The notes under the pieces are model-generated. The model was not told the origin of the DNA, made no database searches, and saw only the letters and a program-made list of their open reading frames with translations. Below are positions 52,616 to 60,079 of a stretch of 64,000 bases of DNA, piece after piece. Source of the DNA: Thermoanaerobaculia bacterium (GTDB taxonomy: Bacteria > Acidobacteriota > Thermoanaerobaculia > Gp7-AA8); NCBI GenBank assembly GCA_017883205.1, contig JADGNZ010000006.1, positions 62,001 through 126,000 of the forward strand, in the 5' to 3' direction. The position numbers and the translations under genes were made by a program. Every line of letters starts with the position of its first letter. The first letter of the stretch is position 1.

Positions 52616-54805
52616 ATGACATCCCTTGCTGAAGCGACACCACGCAGTGCCTCCGCGTTTCGGATCGAGCGCGACGGCGATCTGGCCATCCTCTGGTTCG
52701 ATCTGCCAGGCGAGAAGGTCAACAAGTTTTCCAGCGCTGTCATGACCGAGTTCGCCGGGGTGGTCGACGAACTGGAGCGGGATGGCGACATCAAGCGCAT
52801 CATCGTCGCATCGGGCAAGCCGTCGATCTTCATTGCCGGCGCCGACGTCACCGAGTTCTCGAAAGCGACATCAGCCGAACAGGCACGCGAGTACACCCGC
52901 TTCGGCCAGCAGACCATCCATCGATTCTCGAAGCTTCCTCAAGTCACGGTAGCCGCCATCAATGGCGCTGCGCTCGGTGGCGGCTGCGAGCTGGCTCTCG
53001 CTTGCGATTATCGCGTCATGTCCGACAGTCCGAAGGCGCAGATCGGGCTCCCGGAAACGAAGCTCGGCATTTATCCGGCGTGGGGTGGCGTGACGCGTCT
53101 TCCGCGGCTCATCGGGTTGCCGGCGGCGCTCGACATCATCCTCAATGGCAAGACGCTCGACGGCAAGAGGGCAAAGAAGATCGGCCTCGTCGATGAAGTC
53201 GTTCCCGCGGCAATTCTGCTCGACATCGCCCGCCAATTCGCTGCGAAACCCAAGCGCAAAGGAAGCGGTCGGACCAAGTTCTACATCGAAGGCAACCCTC
53301 TGGCACGTAGCATCATTTTCAGCAAGGCCCGCAAGGCGGTTCTGTCGCAAACGCATGGTCACTATCCTGCACCGCTCAAAGCGATCGACGTGATGGAGTA
53401 CGGCATGTCCGCCGGCATCGAGCGCGGGTTAGCTCGCGAGGTCGATGAGGTCGTGCCTCTCATCGTAGGTTCGACAAGTGGATCAACAAGTGGATCAACA
53501 AGTGGATCAACAAACGGCGCGGCCGGAGGTTCCGACGTTGCGCAGAATCTGATCCGTCTCTTCTTCCTCATGGAAGATTCGAAGAAGGAACGGATCGCCG
53601 CGGCTCCGATCGAAGTCCGCGATGCCGGCGTCCTTGGCGCGGGCATCATGGGAGGCGGCATCGCCCAGCTCATCGCCGACAAGACCGACGCCTCCGTCCG
53701 GATGCGCGACATCAACTGGAAAGCGATCGCCGGCGGGATGAAGGCGGCCGCGAAGATCTGGAAGAAGAAGGTCGATCGCCGCCGCATGACGCGCGTGGAA
53801 ATGCAGCGCAAGCTGGCCCGCATCACGTCGACGATCGACTGGAGCGGCTTCGAGCGCTGCGACCTCGTCATCGAAGCGGTCGTCGAGAATGTCGAGATCA
53901 AGCGGCAGGTCCTCCGCGAGTTCGAGGCGATCGCCAAACCGGGCGCCATCTTCGCCACGAACACATCGACGATTCCGATCACGGACATCGCCGCTCAGGC
54001 CGCGAAGCCCGAGAACGTTGCCGGGATGCATTTTTTCAACCCGGTGGACCGCATGCCGCTGGTCGAGGTCATTCGCGGCGCGAAAACGTCGGACGTGGCC
54101 ATGGCCACGGTCGCCAACTTCGCCCGCAAGCTCGGCAAGACCGTCGTCTATTGCAACGATGGACCCGGTTTCGTCGTCAATCGCATCCTCGGGCCCTACA
54201 TGAATGAGGCCGGCTTTCTCCTCGAGGAAGGGAACACGATCGAGTCGCTCGACAAGGCGATGGTCGACTTCGGCATGCCGATGGGACCGATGGCGCTGCT
54301 GGATGAGGTCGGAATCGACGTCGCCGCAAAGGTGGCGAAGATCCTGAGTGCGGCCTTTGGCGAACGCATGGAGCCATCGCACGTCGTCGACGCGCTTTAC
54401 ACGGACGGACGATTCGGCAAGAAAAACGGCAAAGGTCTTTATCTCTATGAAGCCGGCAAGAGGCTCGGCCCCGACGCGTCGGTCTACAAGCTGCTTGGCA
54501 TCCGGAGTACGCATCCCGCCGATGCGACTGCGGTCGTCGAGCGAATGATCTTCGCGATGGTCAACGAAGCGGCGATGATTCTCGACGAGAAGATCGTGGC
54601 CTCGCCGGCCGAGCTCGACCTGGCCATGATCATGGGCACCGGCTTCCCGCCCTTCCGCGGAGGTTTGCTGCGCTACGCCGACAAACTTGGTTTGCCATAC
54701 ATCCTGGCGCGCCTCGACGACCTTGCCCAGAAACATGGCAAGCGATTCCTGGCCACTGCTGCGTTGCGGAAGCTGGCCGAGCGCGATGGGAAGTTCTATC
54801 GGTGA
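52616..54805 (+). CDS. fadJ: Bifunctional enoyl-CoA hydratase / 3-hydroxyacyl-CoA dehydrogenase
   Basis: A 729-aa fatty-acid oxidation alpha subunit. The N-terminal crotonase domain (about 10-260) has both catalytic glutamates, in NGAALGGGCELALACDYRV and GLPETKLGIYPAWGG. A Rossmann fold begins at VLGAGIMGGGIAQLIADK (about 342-359), followed by TSTIPITDIA and GMHFFNPVDRMPLVEVI with the catalytic His, and the C-terminal domain containing YCNDGPGFVVNRIL. Between the halves is a linker (about 284-305) made of four GSTS-like units coded by a 12-bp tandem repeat (GGATCAACAAGT). It belongs to the FadB/FadJ type; which of the two cannot be settled. A thiolase partner is not in the window. Confidence 0.93.
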   Translation: MTSLAEATPRSASAFRIERDGDLAILWFDLPGEKVNKFSSAVMTEFAGVVDELERDGDIKRIIVASGKPSIFIAGADVTEFSKATSAEQAREYTRFGQQTIHRFSKLPQVTVAAINGAALGGGCELALACDYRVMSDSPKAQIGLPETKLGIYPAWGGVTRLPRLIGLPAALDIILNGKTLDGKRAKKIGLVDEVVPAAILLDIARQFAAKPKRKGSGRTKFYIEGNPLARSIIFSKARKAVLSQTHGHYPAPLKAIDVMEYGMSAGIERGLAREVDEVVPLIVGSTSGSTSGSTSGSTNGAAGGSDVAQNLIRLFFLMEDSKKERIAAAPIEVRDAGVLGAGIMGGGIAQLIADKTDASVRMRDINWKAIAGGMKAAAKIWKKKVDRRRMTRVEMQRKLARITSTIDWSGFERCDLVIEAVVENVEIKRQVLREFEAIAKPGAIFATNTSTIPITDIAAQAAKPENVAGMHFFNPVDRMPLVEVIRGAKTSDVAMATVANFARKLGKTVVYCNDGPGFVVNRILGPYMNEAGFLLEEGNTIESLDKAMVDFGMPMGPMALLDEVGIDVAAKVAKILSAAFGERMEPSHVVDALYTDGRFGKKNGKGLYLYEAGKRLGPDASVYKLLGIRSTHPADATAVVERMIFAMVNEAAMILDEKIVASPAELDLAMIMGTGFPPFRGGLLRYADKLGLPYILARLDDLAQKHGKRFLATAALRKLAERDGKFYR
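53470..53518. repeat. 12-bp tandem repeat encoding a GSTS linker
   Basis: Copies of GGATCAACAAGT (the first and last are slightly changed) within the fadJ-like gene, at the junction of its hydratase and dehydrogenase halves. The translated stretch is (SGST)-type. It is a length-variable linker candidate. Confidence 0.85.
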
Positions 54806-54836
54806 CCATGTGGCCTGTTGATCTGGAGGTGAGGAC

Positions 54837-54968
54837 ATGATTTCGCTCTTAGCGCCTGTGGTGGGAAGCCTGATCGCCGCTCTTCTGGCCGTTGCGGCGT
54901 TCAACTACATGGGCAATCGTCTTGCTCGGCGCGAGCAGGACTCGTCAGTTGATCTCAAGACAGCGTAG
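54837..54968 (+). CDS. 43-aa single-span membrane peptide
   Basis: Too short for most gene finders. GGAGGTGAGG lies just before the ATG. Residues about 3-23 (SLLAPVVGSLIAALLAVAAF) form one membrane helix, followed by a positively charged tail (NRLARREQDSSVDLKTA). It starts 31 bp after the fadJ-like stop and probably belongs to the same transcript. Function unknown. Confidence 0.6.
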   Translation: MISLLAPVVGSLIAALLAVAAFNYMGNRLARREQDSSVDLKTA

Positions 54969-55066
54969 TCTTGCTCGCGTCCGAAGCCAAGTCCCGTAAG
55001 ATCGCGGCTCCCTCGGGCCCTCAGCAGCACGGAACCATCTATGAGATCCTTTTCGCCGCTCCGGCG

Positions 55067-56836
55067 ATGGATCTCACCCAACCACTTCCCGCATTGACGC
55101 AGCGCCAGCGCCTCGCGTTCTGGTGCATTGCGATCGTGTGCGCGGCGACGCGGTTTCAGGCCATGGCCCGTTCGCTCTGGGATTGGGACGAGGCGCTCTT
55201 CTGTCTCGGCATGCGCTCGTTCGACATCACCGCCCATCATCCGCACCCGCCCGGGTTTCCGGTTTACATTGCGCTCGGGCGGATCGTTCGAACGATCATT
55301 CCGAATGACTTCCGCGCGCTGCAGGCAGTGAATCTCATCGCCGGGATGCTTGTGTTTCCGGCGATCTTCTTTCTGGCTCGTGAGCTGCGATTGCGTTTCG
55401 TCACAGCGGCCGTCGCGGCGGCGCTCTGTGCCTCTTTCCCGAACGTCTGGTTCTACGGCGGCGGAGCATTCAGCGACATTCCATCGCTCGTGCTGGTCGT
55501 CTTCGCCGTTGCCTTTCTCTTTCGTGGTTGCCGCGATGCCAATGCCTATCTCGTCGGTGCCGCGCTTCTTGCGCTGGCGGCCGGCATCCGCCCGCAGAAC
55601 TTCGTGATCGGACTCGCGCCCGGTTTGCTGGCCACTTGGTATCGGGCGCGCGTGGCTTGGCGCGATGTCGTCTTCGCCGCGCTCGTCGGCGCCATCACGC
55701 TGGGAGTGGCCTTCGGAGGAGCGATCGCCGCAACGGGCGGGTACAAGCCCTACTTCGACGCGGCGAAGGAGCACGGCCAGTACATCACGCGAGTCGACTC
55801 GTTCCGGAGCCCGGCGCGGCCTGCGCTCTGGCGTCTCTTCGACCGTTTCTTCATCAAGCAATACCAGTCGCTGGCGCTCAGCTTTCTCACGTCGATCTTC
55901 GTTGCTATCTCCATCGCCGGAGCCCTCGGCGCTCGCGACCGCGCGATTGGCTGGCTGATACTGACGTTCGGTCCCTTCGCCCTGCTCGCGTGGCTGATGC
56001 TCGATCGCTACAGCATCAATCGATTCTCGATCGGCTACTGCCCGCTTTTCGCGATTCTCGCAGCCGACGGCATCGCGCGCGTGACGCGGCGTTGGCCGCG
56101 GACAGAAGCGTGGGTTGGAGTGGTTCTCATTGCGCCGTTCTTTGGCTGGACGCTGCCCGCGCTCGCTGCCGTGCGGAGCACTGTCGCGCCCTCCGTGCTC
56201 GCGGTGGAAGCCGTCAGGGATCACTTCGACAGCCGCTCGCAGCAGCTATTCGTGGCGCGGGACATGGATCCGTTCTTCCAGTACCTGCTGCCAAATCAAC
56301 CCTACGTCCACGTACTCGACAGGCGGGCGATGCCGCTATCGCTCGATGGCCGTCAGCCATGGATCCTTGCGGAGACTGACGAGCTGGATCACGACGGTTT
56401 CGTTTTTCACCGCGAACGGGACCGTCTCTGGAACATTGCGCGCCGTCACTACTTCGACGTTGGATTGATTCCCGTGCGCACCTCGCTGCAATTTCTTTCC
56501 GGCTGGTCTGCGCCGGAACAACATGCTTCTTTGCAGCTTCGGTCGATGTCGTCGCGCGCCGCGATCAGGCTCCCGGGGTCGAGCGGAGAGTCGCTGTTGA
56601 GGATTCAGTTTCACGTCCCTGCCTCGATACTTGTGAGCCACGGGATGGTGACGATTTCCCTCAACGGACACGTCCTCGATCGCTTCGCGGCGCAGCCGAA
56701 CGATGACGATCGTGAGTATCGCGTGACGCCGGCGCCGAACGGCGCACCGAACATGCTCGATCTCACGGTTGATGGACCGCTCGACGCGCGCGGCATCGGC
56801 TTGTCGGTGACATGCCTTTCGTTCGGTCCGGAGTGA
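55067..56836 (+). CDS. Membrane glycosyltransferase-like protein (GT39/ArnT type)
   Basis: About 589 aa from the ATG giving MDLTQPLPALTQRQRLAFWC; upstream in-frame ATG adds 32 non-hydrophobic residues and is less likely. After a short N-terminus come about ten membrane helices (for example LAFWCIAIVCAATRFQAM, ALQAVNLIAGMLVFPAIFFL, VVFAALVGAITLGVAFGG). The first loop carries WDWDEALFCLGMRSFD, matching the acidic motif (DE) at the active site of dolichyl-phosphate-mannose/ArnT-type transferases, and HPHPPGFPVYIAL. The C-terminal 130 residues form a soluble beta-rich domain. It probably transfers a sugar from a lipid carrier at the membrane; substrate unknown. Confidence 0.8.
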   Translation: MDLTQPLPALTQRQRLAFWCIAIVCAATRFQAMARSLWDWDEALFCLGMRSFDITAHHPHPPGFPVYIALGRIVRTIIPNDFRALQAVNLIAGMLVFPAIFFLARELRLRFVTAAVAAALCASFPNVWFYGGGAFSDIPSLVLVVFAVAFLFRGCRDANAYLVGAALLALAAGIRPQNFVIGLAPGLLATWYRARVAWRDVVFAALVGAITLGVAFGGAIAATGGYKPYFDAAKEHGQYITRVDSFRSPARPALWRLFDRFFIKQYQSLALSFLTSIFVAISIAGALGARDRAIGWLILTFGPFALLAWLMLDRYSINRFSIGYCPLFAILAADGIARVTRRWPRTEAWVGVVLIAPFFGWTLPALAAVRSTVAPSVLAVEAVRDHFDSRSQQLFVARDMDPFFQYLLPNQPYVHVLDRRAMPLSLDGRQPWILAETDELDHDGFVFHRERDRLWNIARRHYFDVGLIPVRTSLQFLSGWSAPEQHASLQLRSMSSRAAIRLPGSSGESLLRIQFHVPASILVSHGMVTISLNGHVLDRFAAQPNDDDREYRVTPAPNGAPNMLDLTVDGPLDARGIGLSVTCLSFGPE

Positions 56837-56845
56837 GCCACGATA

Positions 56846-56871
56846 AACGCGCCGGCTCGCACCGGCGCGTT
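56846..56871. terminator. Bidirectional terminator between convergent genes
   Basis: AACGCGCCGG-CTCGCA-CCGGCGCGTT, a perfect 10-bp stem with a 6-nt loop, 10 nt after the glycosyltransferase stop and 30 nt after the end of the DUF4142 gene on the other strand. T-runs are weak on both sides. Confidence 0.7.
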
Positions 56872-56900
56872 CGTCATCAGACACAAGCGATGGACGGTAG

Positions 56901-57539
56901 TTACTTCAACTTCGCCTTCGCCTCTTTCGCCATCTTCAGGTGATCCTGCAACGTCGGCAGGGATTTGGTCACCCATGCTTTCAGATCAGGGTCTTTAGCG
57001 TCTTTTGACTGCTTCTCGAACTCCTTCACATCCTTTTCGTGGTCCTTGACCATGTCGCCGATGTAGGACTTGTCGAAGTCTTTGCCGCTTGCTTTGGAGA
57101 GCTTGTCGGCGGCGTCCTTGCTTGCCTGGTCGACGTCGGCCGGAAGCGTGACGCCTTTGCTCTGCGCGAGCTGCTTCAGTTCGTCATTTAATCTCGTGTG
57201 ATCGGTAACCATGCGGTCGCCGAACGCTTTCACATCGGGATTGGTGGCTTTCGACGATGCCATCTGTCCCAGCGAGACTTCGGCCATGCCGCCCACGGCC
57301 GCGGCGTTCACGAAGGTGGTGTCGTCGCTGCTGAGCGAGCTGGCCGCCGTACTCGTGGCTGTGGCGGTTGTCGCCGACGTGTCAGTGGCTGTCGTCGACG
57401 TCGTCGAAGCGTAGGTGTCTGTGGCGGTGGTCGCCGTCGCCGACGTGTCGGTGGCGGTGTTATAAGTGGCCTCTTTGTGGCAAGCGACACTCACGAACGC
57501 CATTGCGACGCAAAGCAGTACAAGAGTCAGTTTCTTCAT
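56901..57539 (-). CDS. DUF4142 lipoprotein
   Basis: A 212-aa protein with a lipoprotein signal MKKLTLVLLCVAMAFVSVAC (Cys at about 20), a threonine/alanine/serine-rich linker (about 25-75, TDTSATATTATD repeats) and a helical DUF4142 domain (about 75-212: VNAAAVGGMAEVSLGQMAS ... DRMVTDHTRLNDEL ... MVKDHEKDVKEFEKQ). DUF4142 proteins form ferritin-like four-helix bundles in the periplasm; they are often linked to stress. GGAGATAACG precedes the ATG. The same low-complexity linker style occurs in the small lipoprotein at 58570. Confidence 0.92.
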   Translation of the reverse strand: MKKLTLVLLCVAMAFVSVACHKEATYNTATDTSATATTATDTYASTTSTTATDTSATTATATSTAASSLSSDDTTFVNAAAVGGMAEVSLGQMASSKATNPDVKAFGDRMVTDHTRLNDELKQLAQSKGVTLPADVDQASKDAADKLSKASGKDFDKSYIGDMVKDHEKDVKEFEKQSKDAKDPDLKAWVTKSLPTLQDHLKMAKEAKAKLK

Positions 57540-57586
57540 CGCGTTATCTCCTCATGGCGCGTTCGTGCACGAAGCGCTCCAGAAAA

Positions 57587-58555
57587 CTAATGGCGTGCTG
57601 GAGCTTTGGATGATGGTTTCTTCGCGGTCTTGCGTGCGACGGCCTTCTTCGTCGTCTTCGCCGGATACTGCTTCGCAGCCACGCGGTTGACGAAGCGGAC
57701 GAACTTCTTGAACAACTGCTCGCTTCGGTCGACCGGCGCCGTGTCGCGTGACAACTCGTCGACGTACATCCCGGAGTCGAGGCGGAGTTGCGGATCGCGC
57801 GTGAGCATCGCCACCATCATGTCGGACACGGCGAACTCCTTTGGCGGAACGATGCCGAGGCTTCGGGCAGACTCCGTGATGGCACGGCGGCAGGCGGGCG
57901 AGAGCTCCCTCACCTTGCCGACGACCGTCGTCTCGATGTGGCTCGACTGCGGCGTAATGATCGTGACCGCGCTGCGCGAGGCCACGAAGTCTGGGGAGGC
58001 GTTGACGATCCCTTTCGTCGCTGGCAGGAAGAGCTTGTCGCCGTTGTTGGGATCGAGTTGGTTGTAGATCGACGGACGCAGCAGCCGGCCCGAATTACAC
58101 GCGCTGATGATGACGTAGTAGATCCCCTCGGGCTCGAGCTTCTGTTGCAGAGCGCCCGCCGAGACGTAGGAGCGCTCTGCATCGGGATCGTAGCTCCCCT
58201 GCAGTTTGAGGCCGTTGCCGTTGGTGCCATGAGTCTCGAGTACGAGCGTGAAGATGCGGCGCTCGGGATAGAGCACGTTGTAGCGATGGACTTCGTCGAG
58301 GACTCTCTCCCAGTCGGCACCCTGGAAGCAGGCGAATCCGAGGGACTGATAGAAGCGGCAGTTGTCAGCGACGGAAAGATCGGGGCTGAAAACGACGCCG
58401 ATGCCTCGTCCGATATCGCTCACGCGCGTCGAGGCCACATTCGGCCAGGCATGATTGAGAAGCCCGGCGCTCGCTACATCGAGAGCAGACGCGGGGCGAG
58501 CGAGACCAAGGAACAGCAACAGGAGCGGGAGAAGTCGTCGATAGTTCGCAGCCAT
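57587..58555 (-). CDS. Secreted caspase-like (clan CD) cysteine protease-like protein
   Basis: About 322 aa, starting at MAANYRRLLPLLLLFLGLAR, a good signal peptide (cleaved near ASA); a longer frame would prepend 100 unlike residues. The segments FTLVLETHGTNGNGLKL (His, about residue 111) and YYVIISACNSGRLLRPS (Cys, about residue 151), each after a hydrophobic strand, match the His-Gly and Cys-x-Ser-Gly dyad of the caspase/legumain/metacaspase fold. The C-terminal 30 residues are Lys/Ala-rich (TTKKAVARKTAKKPSSKAPA). Specificity and activity are unknown. It lies just after the small lipoprotein gene on the minus strand. Confidence 0.75.
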   Translation of the reverse strand: MAANYRRLLPLLLLFLGLARPASALDVASAGLLNHAWPNVASTRVSDIGRGIGVVFSPDLSVADNCRFYQSLGFACFQGADWERVLDEVHRYNVLYPERRIFTLVLETHGTNGNGLKLQGSYDPDAERSYVSAGALQQKLEPEGIYYVIISACNSGRLLRPSIYNQLDPNNGDKLFLPATKGIVNASPDFVASRSAVTIITPQSSHIETTVVGKVRELSPACRRAITESARSLGIVPPKEFAVSDMMVAMLTRDPQLRLDSGMYVDELSRDTAPVDRSEQLFKKFVRFVNRVAAKQYPAKTTKKAVARKTAKKPSSKAPARH

Positions 58556-58569
58556 GGCGAAGTGAGTGA

Positions 58570-58827
58570 TCAGCGGGTCGTAGTCGATTCGGATGTCGTC
58601 GATGCGGTGGTTGAGGACGTGGTCGTCGATGTCGTCGTCACGCGCGGCTGCGTGTCGCCCCGGGTAGTCGCGATCGGCGTTCCGGCGCCTGTTTCCGTTG
58701 CTGTCGTTCCGGTCGCCTCGGTTTTTGTCGTATCGGTCGCAGCGCGGGTGCGGTCGGATGGCGTACCGCCGCACGCGGCAACGATGGCCAATGCGGCAAC
58801 GGCGGTCAGGACTCGTTTGATCTGCAT
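58570..58827 (-). CDS. Small Thr-rich lipoprotein (85 aa)
   Basis: The start is the ATG at 58827 (MQIKRVLTAVAALAIVAACG), 6 nt after AAGGAG; the ATG two codons earlier touches the ribosome binding site. A lipobox AIVAAC (Cys at about 19) is followed only by a threonine/serine-rich tail (TTKTEATGTTATET ... STTASTTSESTTTR). The gene stops 14 bp before the caspase-like gene, with which it probably forms an operon. No domain recognised; perhaps a surface anchor or spacer. Confidence 0.7.
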   Translation of the reverse strand: MQIKRVLTAVAALAIVAACGGTPSDRTRAATDTTKTEATGTTATETGAGTPIATTRGDTQPRVTTTSTTTSSTTASTTSESTTTR

Positions 58828-58908
58828 GAACATCTCCTTGTCCGATACTGAGCAATCGTCGCGCCCGGTTGGCGCGAACCGTGAAAACAATTGTCTTCGA
58901 GGTGACGT

Positions 58909-59328
58909 ATGGCTGAGCTTATCGGACGATTCAGTGCCCAGGTCTTCGCGATCCTTCGCATCGTGACCGGCCTCATGTTCGCGATGCACGGATCGCAGAA
59001 ACTCTTGCAATTTCCGCCGCAAAGCGGGGCGGGTGGAGGCGGTGGGTTGCCGCCGATGATGATCGTGGCCGGCGTCATCGAGCTCGTCTGTGGTCTCTTG
59101 ATCGCAGTCGGTTTCTTCACCGGCATTGTCGCGCTTCTGGCCAGCGGCGAGATGGCCGTTGCCTACTTCACGGTTCACGCGCACAACGCCTTCTGGCCGA
59201 TTCAAAACCAGGGCGAGCTGGCGGTCGTCTACTGTTTCCTCTGGCTCTTCGTCGCCGCGCACGGCGCCGGAATCTGGAGCCTCGACAACGCACTGGGCCG
59301 GCGCACCCCTGTCGTCACGACCGTGTGA
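58909..59328 (+). CDS. DoxX family membrane protein
   Basis: A 139-aa protein with four membrane helices; the start AQVFAILRIVTGLMFAMHGS followed by QKLL is the DoxX signature, then VIELVCGLLIAVGFFTGIVAL and a final helix VVYCFLWLFVAAHGAGIWSL. The family is linked to redox or detoxification functions in the membrane. It is divergent from the small lipoprotein and its last 14 bp overlap ruvA on the other strand. Confidence 0.92.
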   Translation: MAELIGRFSAQVFAILRIVTGLMFAMHGSQKLLQFPPQSGAGGGGGLPPMMIVAGVIELVCGLLIAVGFFTGIVALLASGEMAVAYFTVHAHNAFWPIQNQGELAVVYCFLWLFVAAHGAGIWSLDNALGRRTPVVTTV

Positions 59329-59911
59329 GTTGCCGCAGGGCGGCCTTGAGCAACGCGGACAGCTCGGCTTCGTTGCCGAGCTGTTTGCGCGCGACGTCCA
59401 GCGCACCCTCGGCGTCCTTCGGTTTGTAGCCGAGGTTGATGAGCGCGGAGTGGACATCGTCGTCGACGGAAAGGCGCGCCGACGATGGCAAATCCTCACG
59501 TTTCGATTCGGGGAGGAGGAACTTGTCGCGCAGCTCGAGGACGATGCGGTCGGCGGTCTTCTTGCCCACGCCGGGAATCGACGACAGTTTGCGCACGTCA
59601 CCCCGGGCCACGGCCTCGGCGAGATCGGGAGGATCGATGCCGGAGAGAATCTTCTGCGCCAGCGTCGGGCCGATTCCTGAGATCGAGATCAGCTTCTCGA
59701 ACGCAAACTTCTCCTCGCCGCTCGAAAAGCCGTAGAGCGAGAGGGCGTCTTCGCGGACATGCGTGAAGATCTCCAGCGCCACCGACTTCTGCCCTTCGAG
59801 TTTGTAGTACGTCTGCAGAGAGATGTGAATCTCGTATCCGACGCCGCCCGCGAGCACGAGCGCGCGCGTGGCGTCGAGCTGTTTGAGGGTGCCTTCGAGG
59901 TAACCGATCAT
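59315..59911 (-). CDS. ruvA: Holliday junction branch migration protein RuvA
   Basis: A 198-aa protein. The N-terminal OB-fold is MIGYLEGTLKQLDATRALVL (about 1-62). The two HhH motifs follow: ISISGIGPTLAQKILSGI (about 74-91) and SSIPGVGKKTADRIVLEL (about 109-126). The C-terminal RuvB-binding domain is about 150-198 (DVHSALINLGYKPKDAEGAL). RuvA binds four-way junctions and loads RuvB. No ruvB or ruvC lies next to it. TAGACT sits 7 nt before the ATG with no Shine-Dalgarno sequence, another leaderless candidate. Confidence 0.96.
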   Translation of the reverse strand: MIGYLEGTLKQLDATRALVLAGGVGYEIHISLQTYYKLEGQKSVALEIFTHVREDALSLYGFSSGEEKFAFEKLISISGIGPTLAQKILSGIDPPDLAEAVARGDVRKLSSIPGVGKKTADRIVLELRDKFLLPESKREDLPSSARLSVDDDVHSALINLGYKPKDAEGALDVARKQLGNEAELSALLKAALRQLTRS

Positions 59912-59935
59912 GTAACGGAGTCTATCCGAAGGAGT

Positions 59936-59972
59936 GCAGGCGTCTCGCCTGCGGCCGACGGGCGGCTCGCCC
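59936..59972. repeat. GC-rich hairpins upstream of ruvA
   Basis: Two adjacent dyads, GCAGGCG-TCT-CGCCTGC (59936-59952) and GGGCG-GCT-CGCCC (59960-59972), in the 168-bp gap between divergent ruvA and the spermidine-synthase-like gene. They look like a dispersed intergenic repeat rather than a terminator. Confidence 0.6.
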
Positions 59973-60079
59973 GGCGGTAATCCCGGGCCAGCCGTAGAAA
60001 AGGCCCAGCATCACGATGGGGCGGCACGTCTCGCGCCGAACGCGCCGAGCGCACTCCATCGCCGCGAGATAATAGGGCG

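Noticed and set aside
57587-58855. A 422-aa version of the caspase-like protein
   Set aside because: The first 100 residues are Arg/Asp-rich and antisense-frame-like, overlapping the lipoprotein gene; the internal ATG gives a proper signal peptide.
58570-59601. A 343-aa minus-strand frame covering DoxX and part of ruvA
   Set aside because: Only its last 85 codons have a lipoprotein signal and ribosome site; the upstream part is antisense to DoxX.
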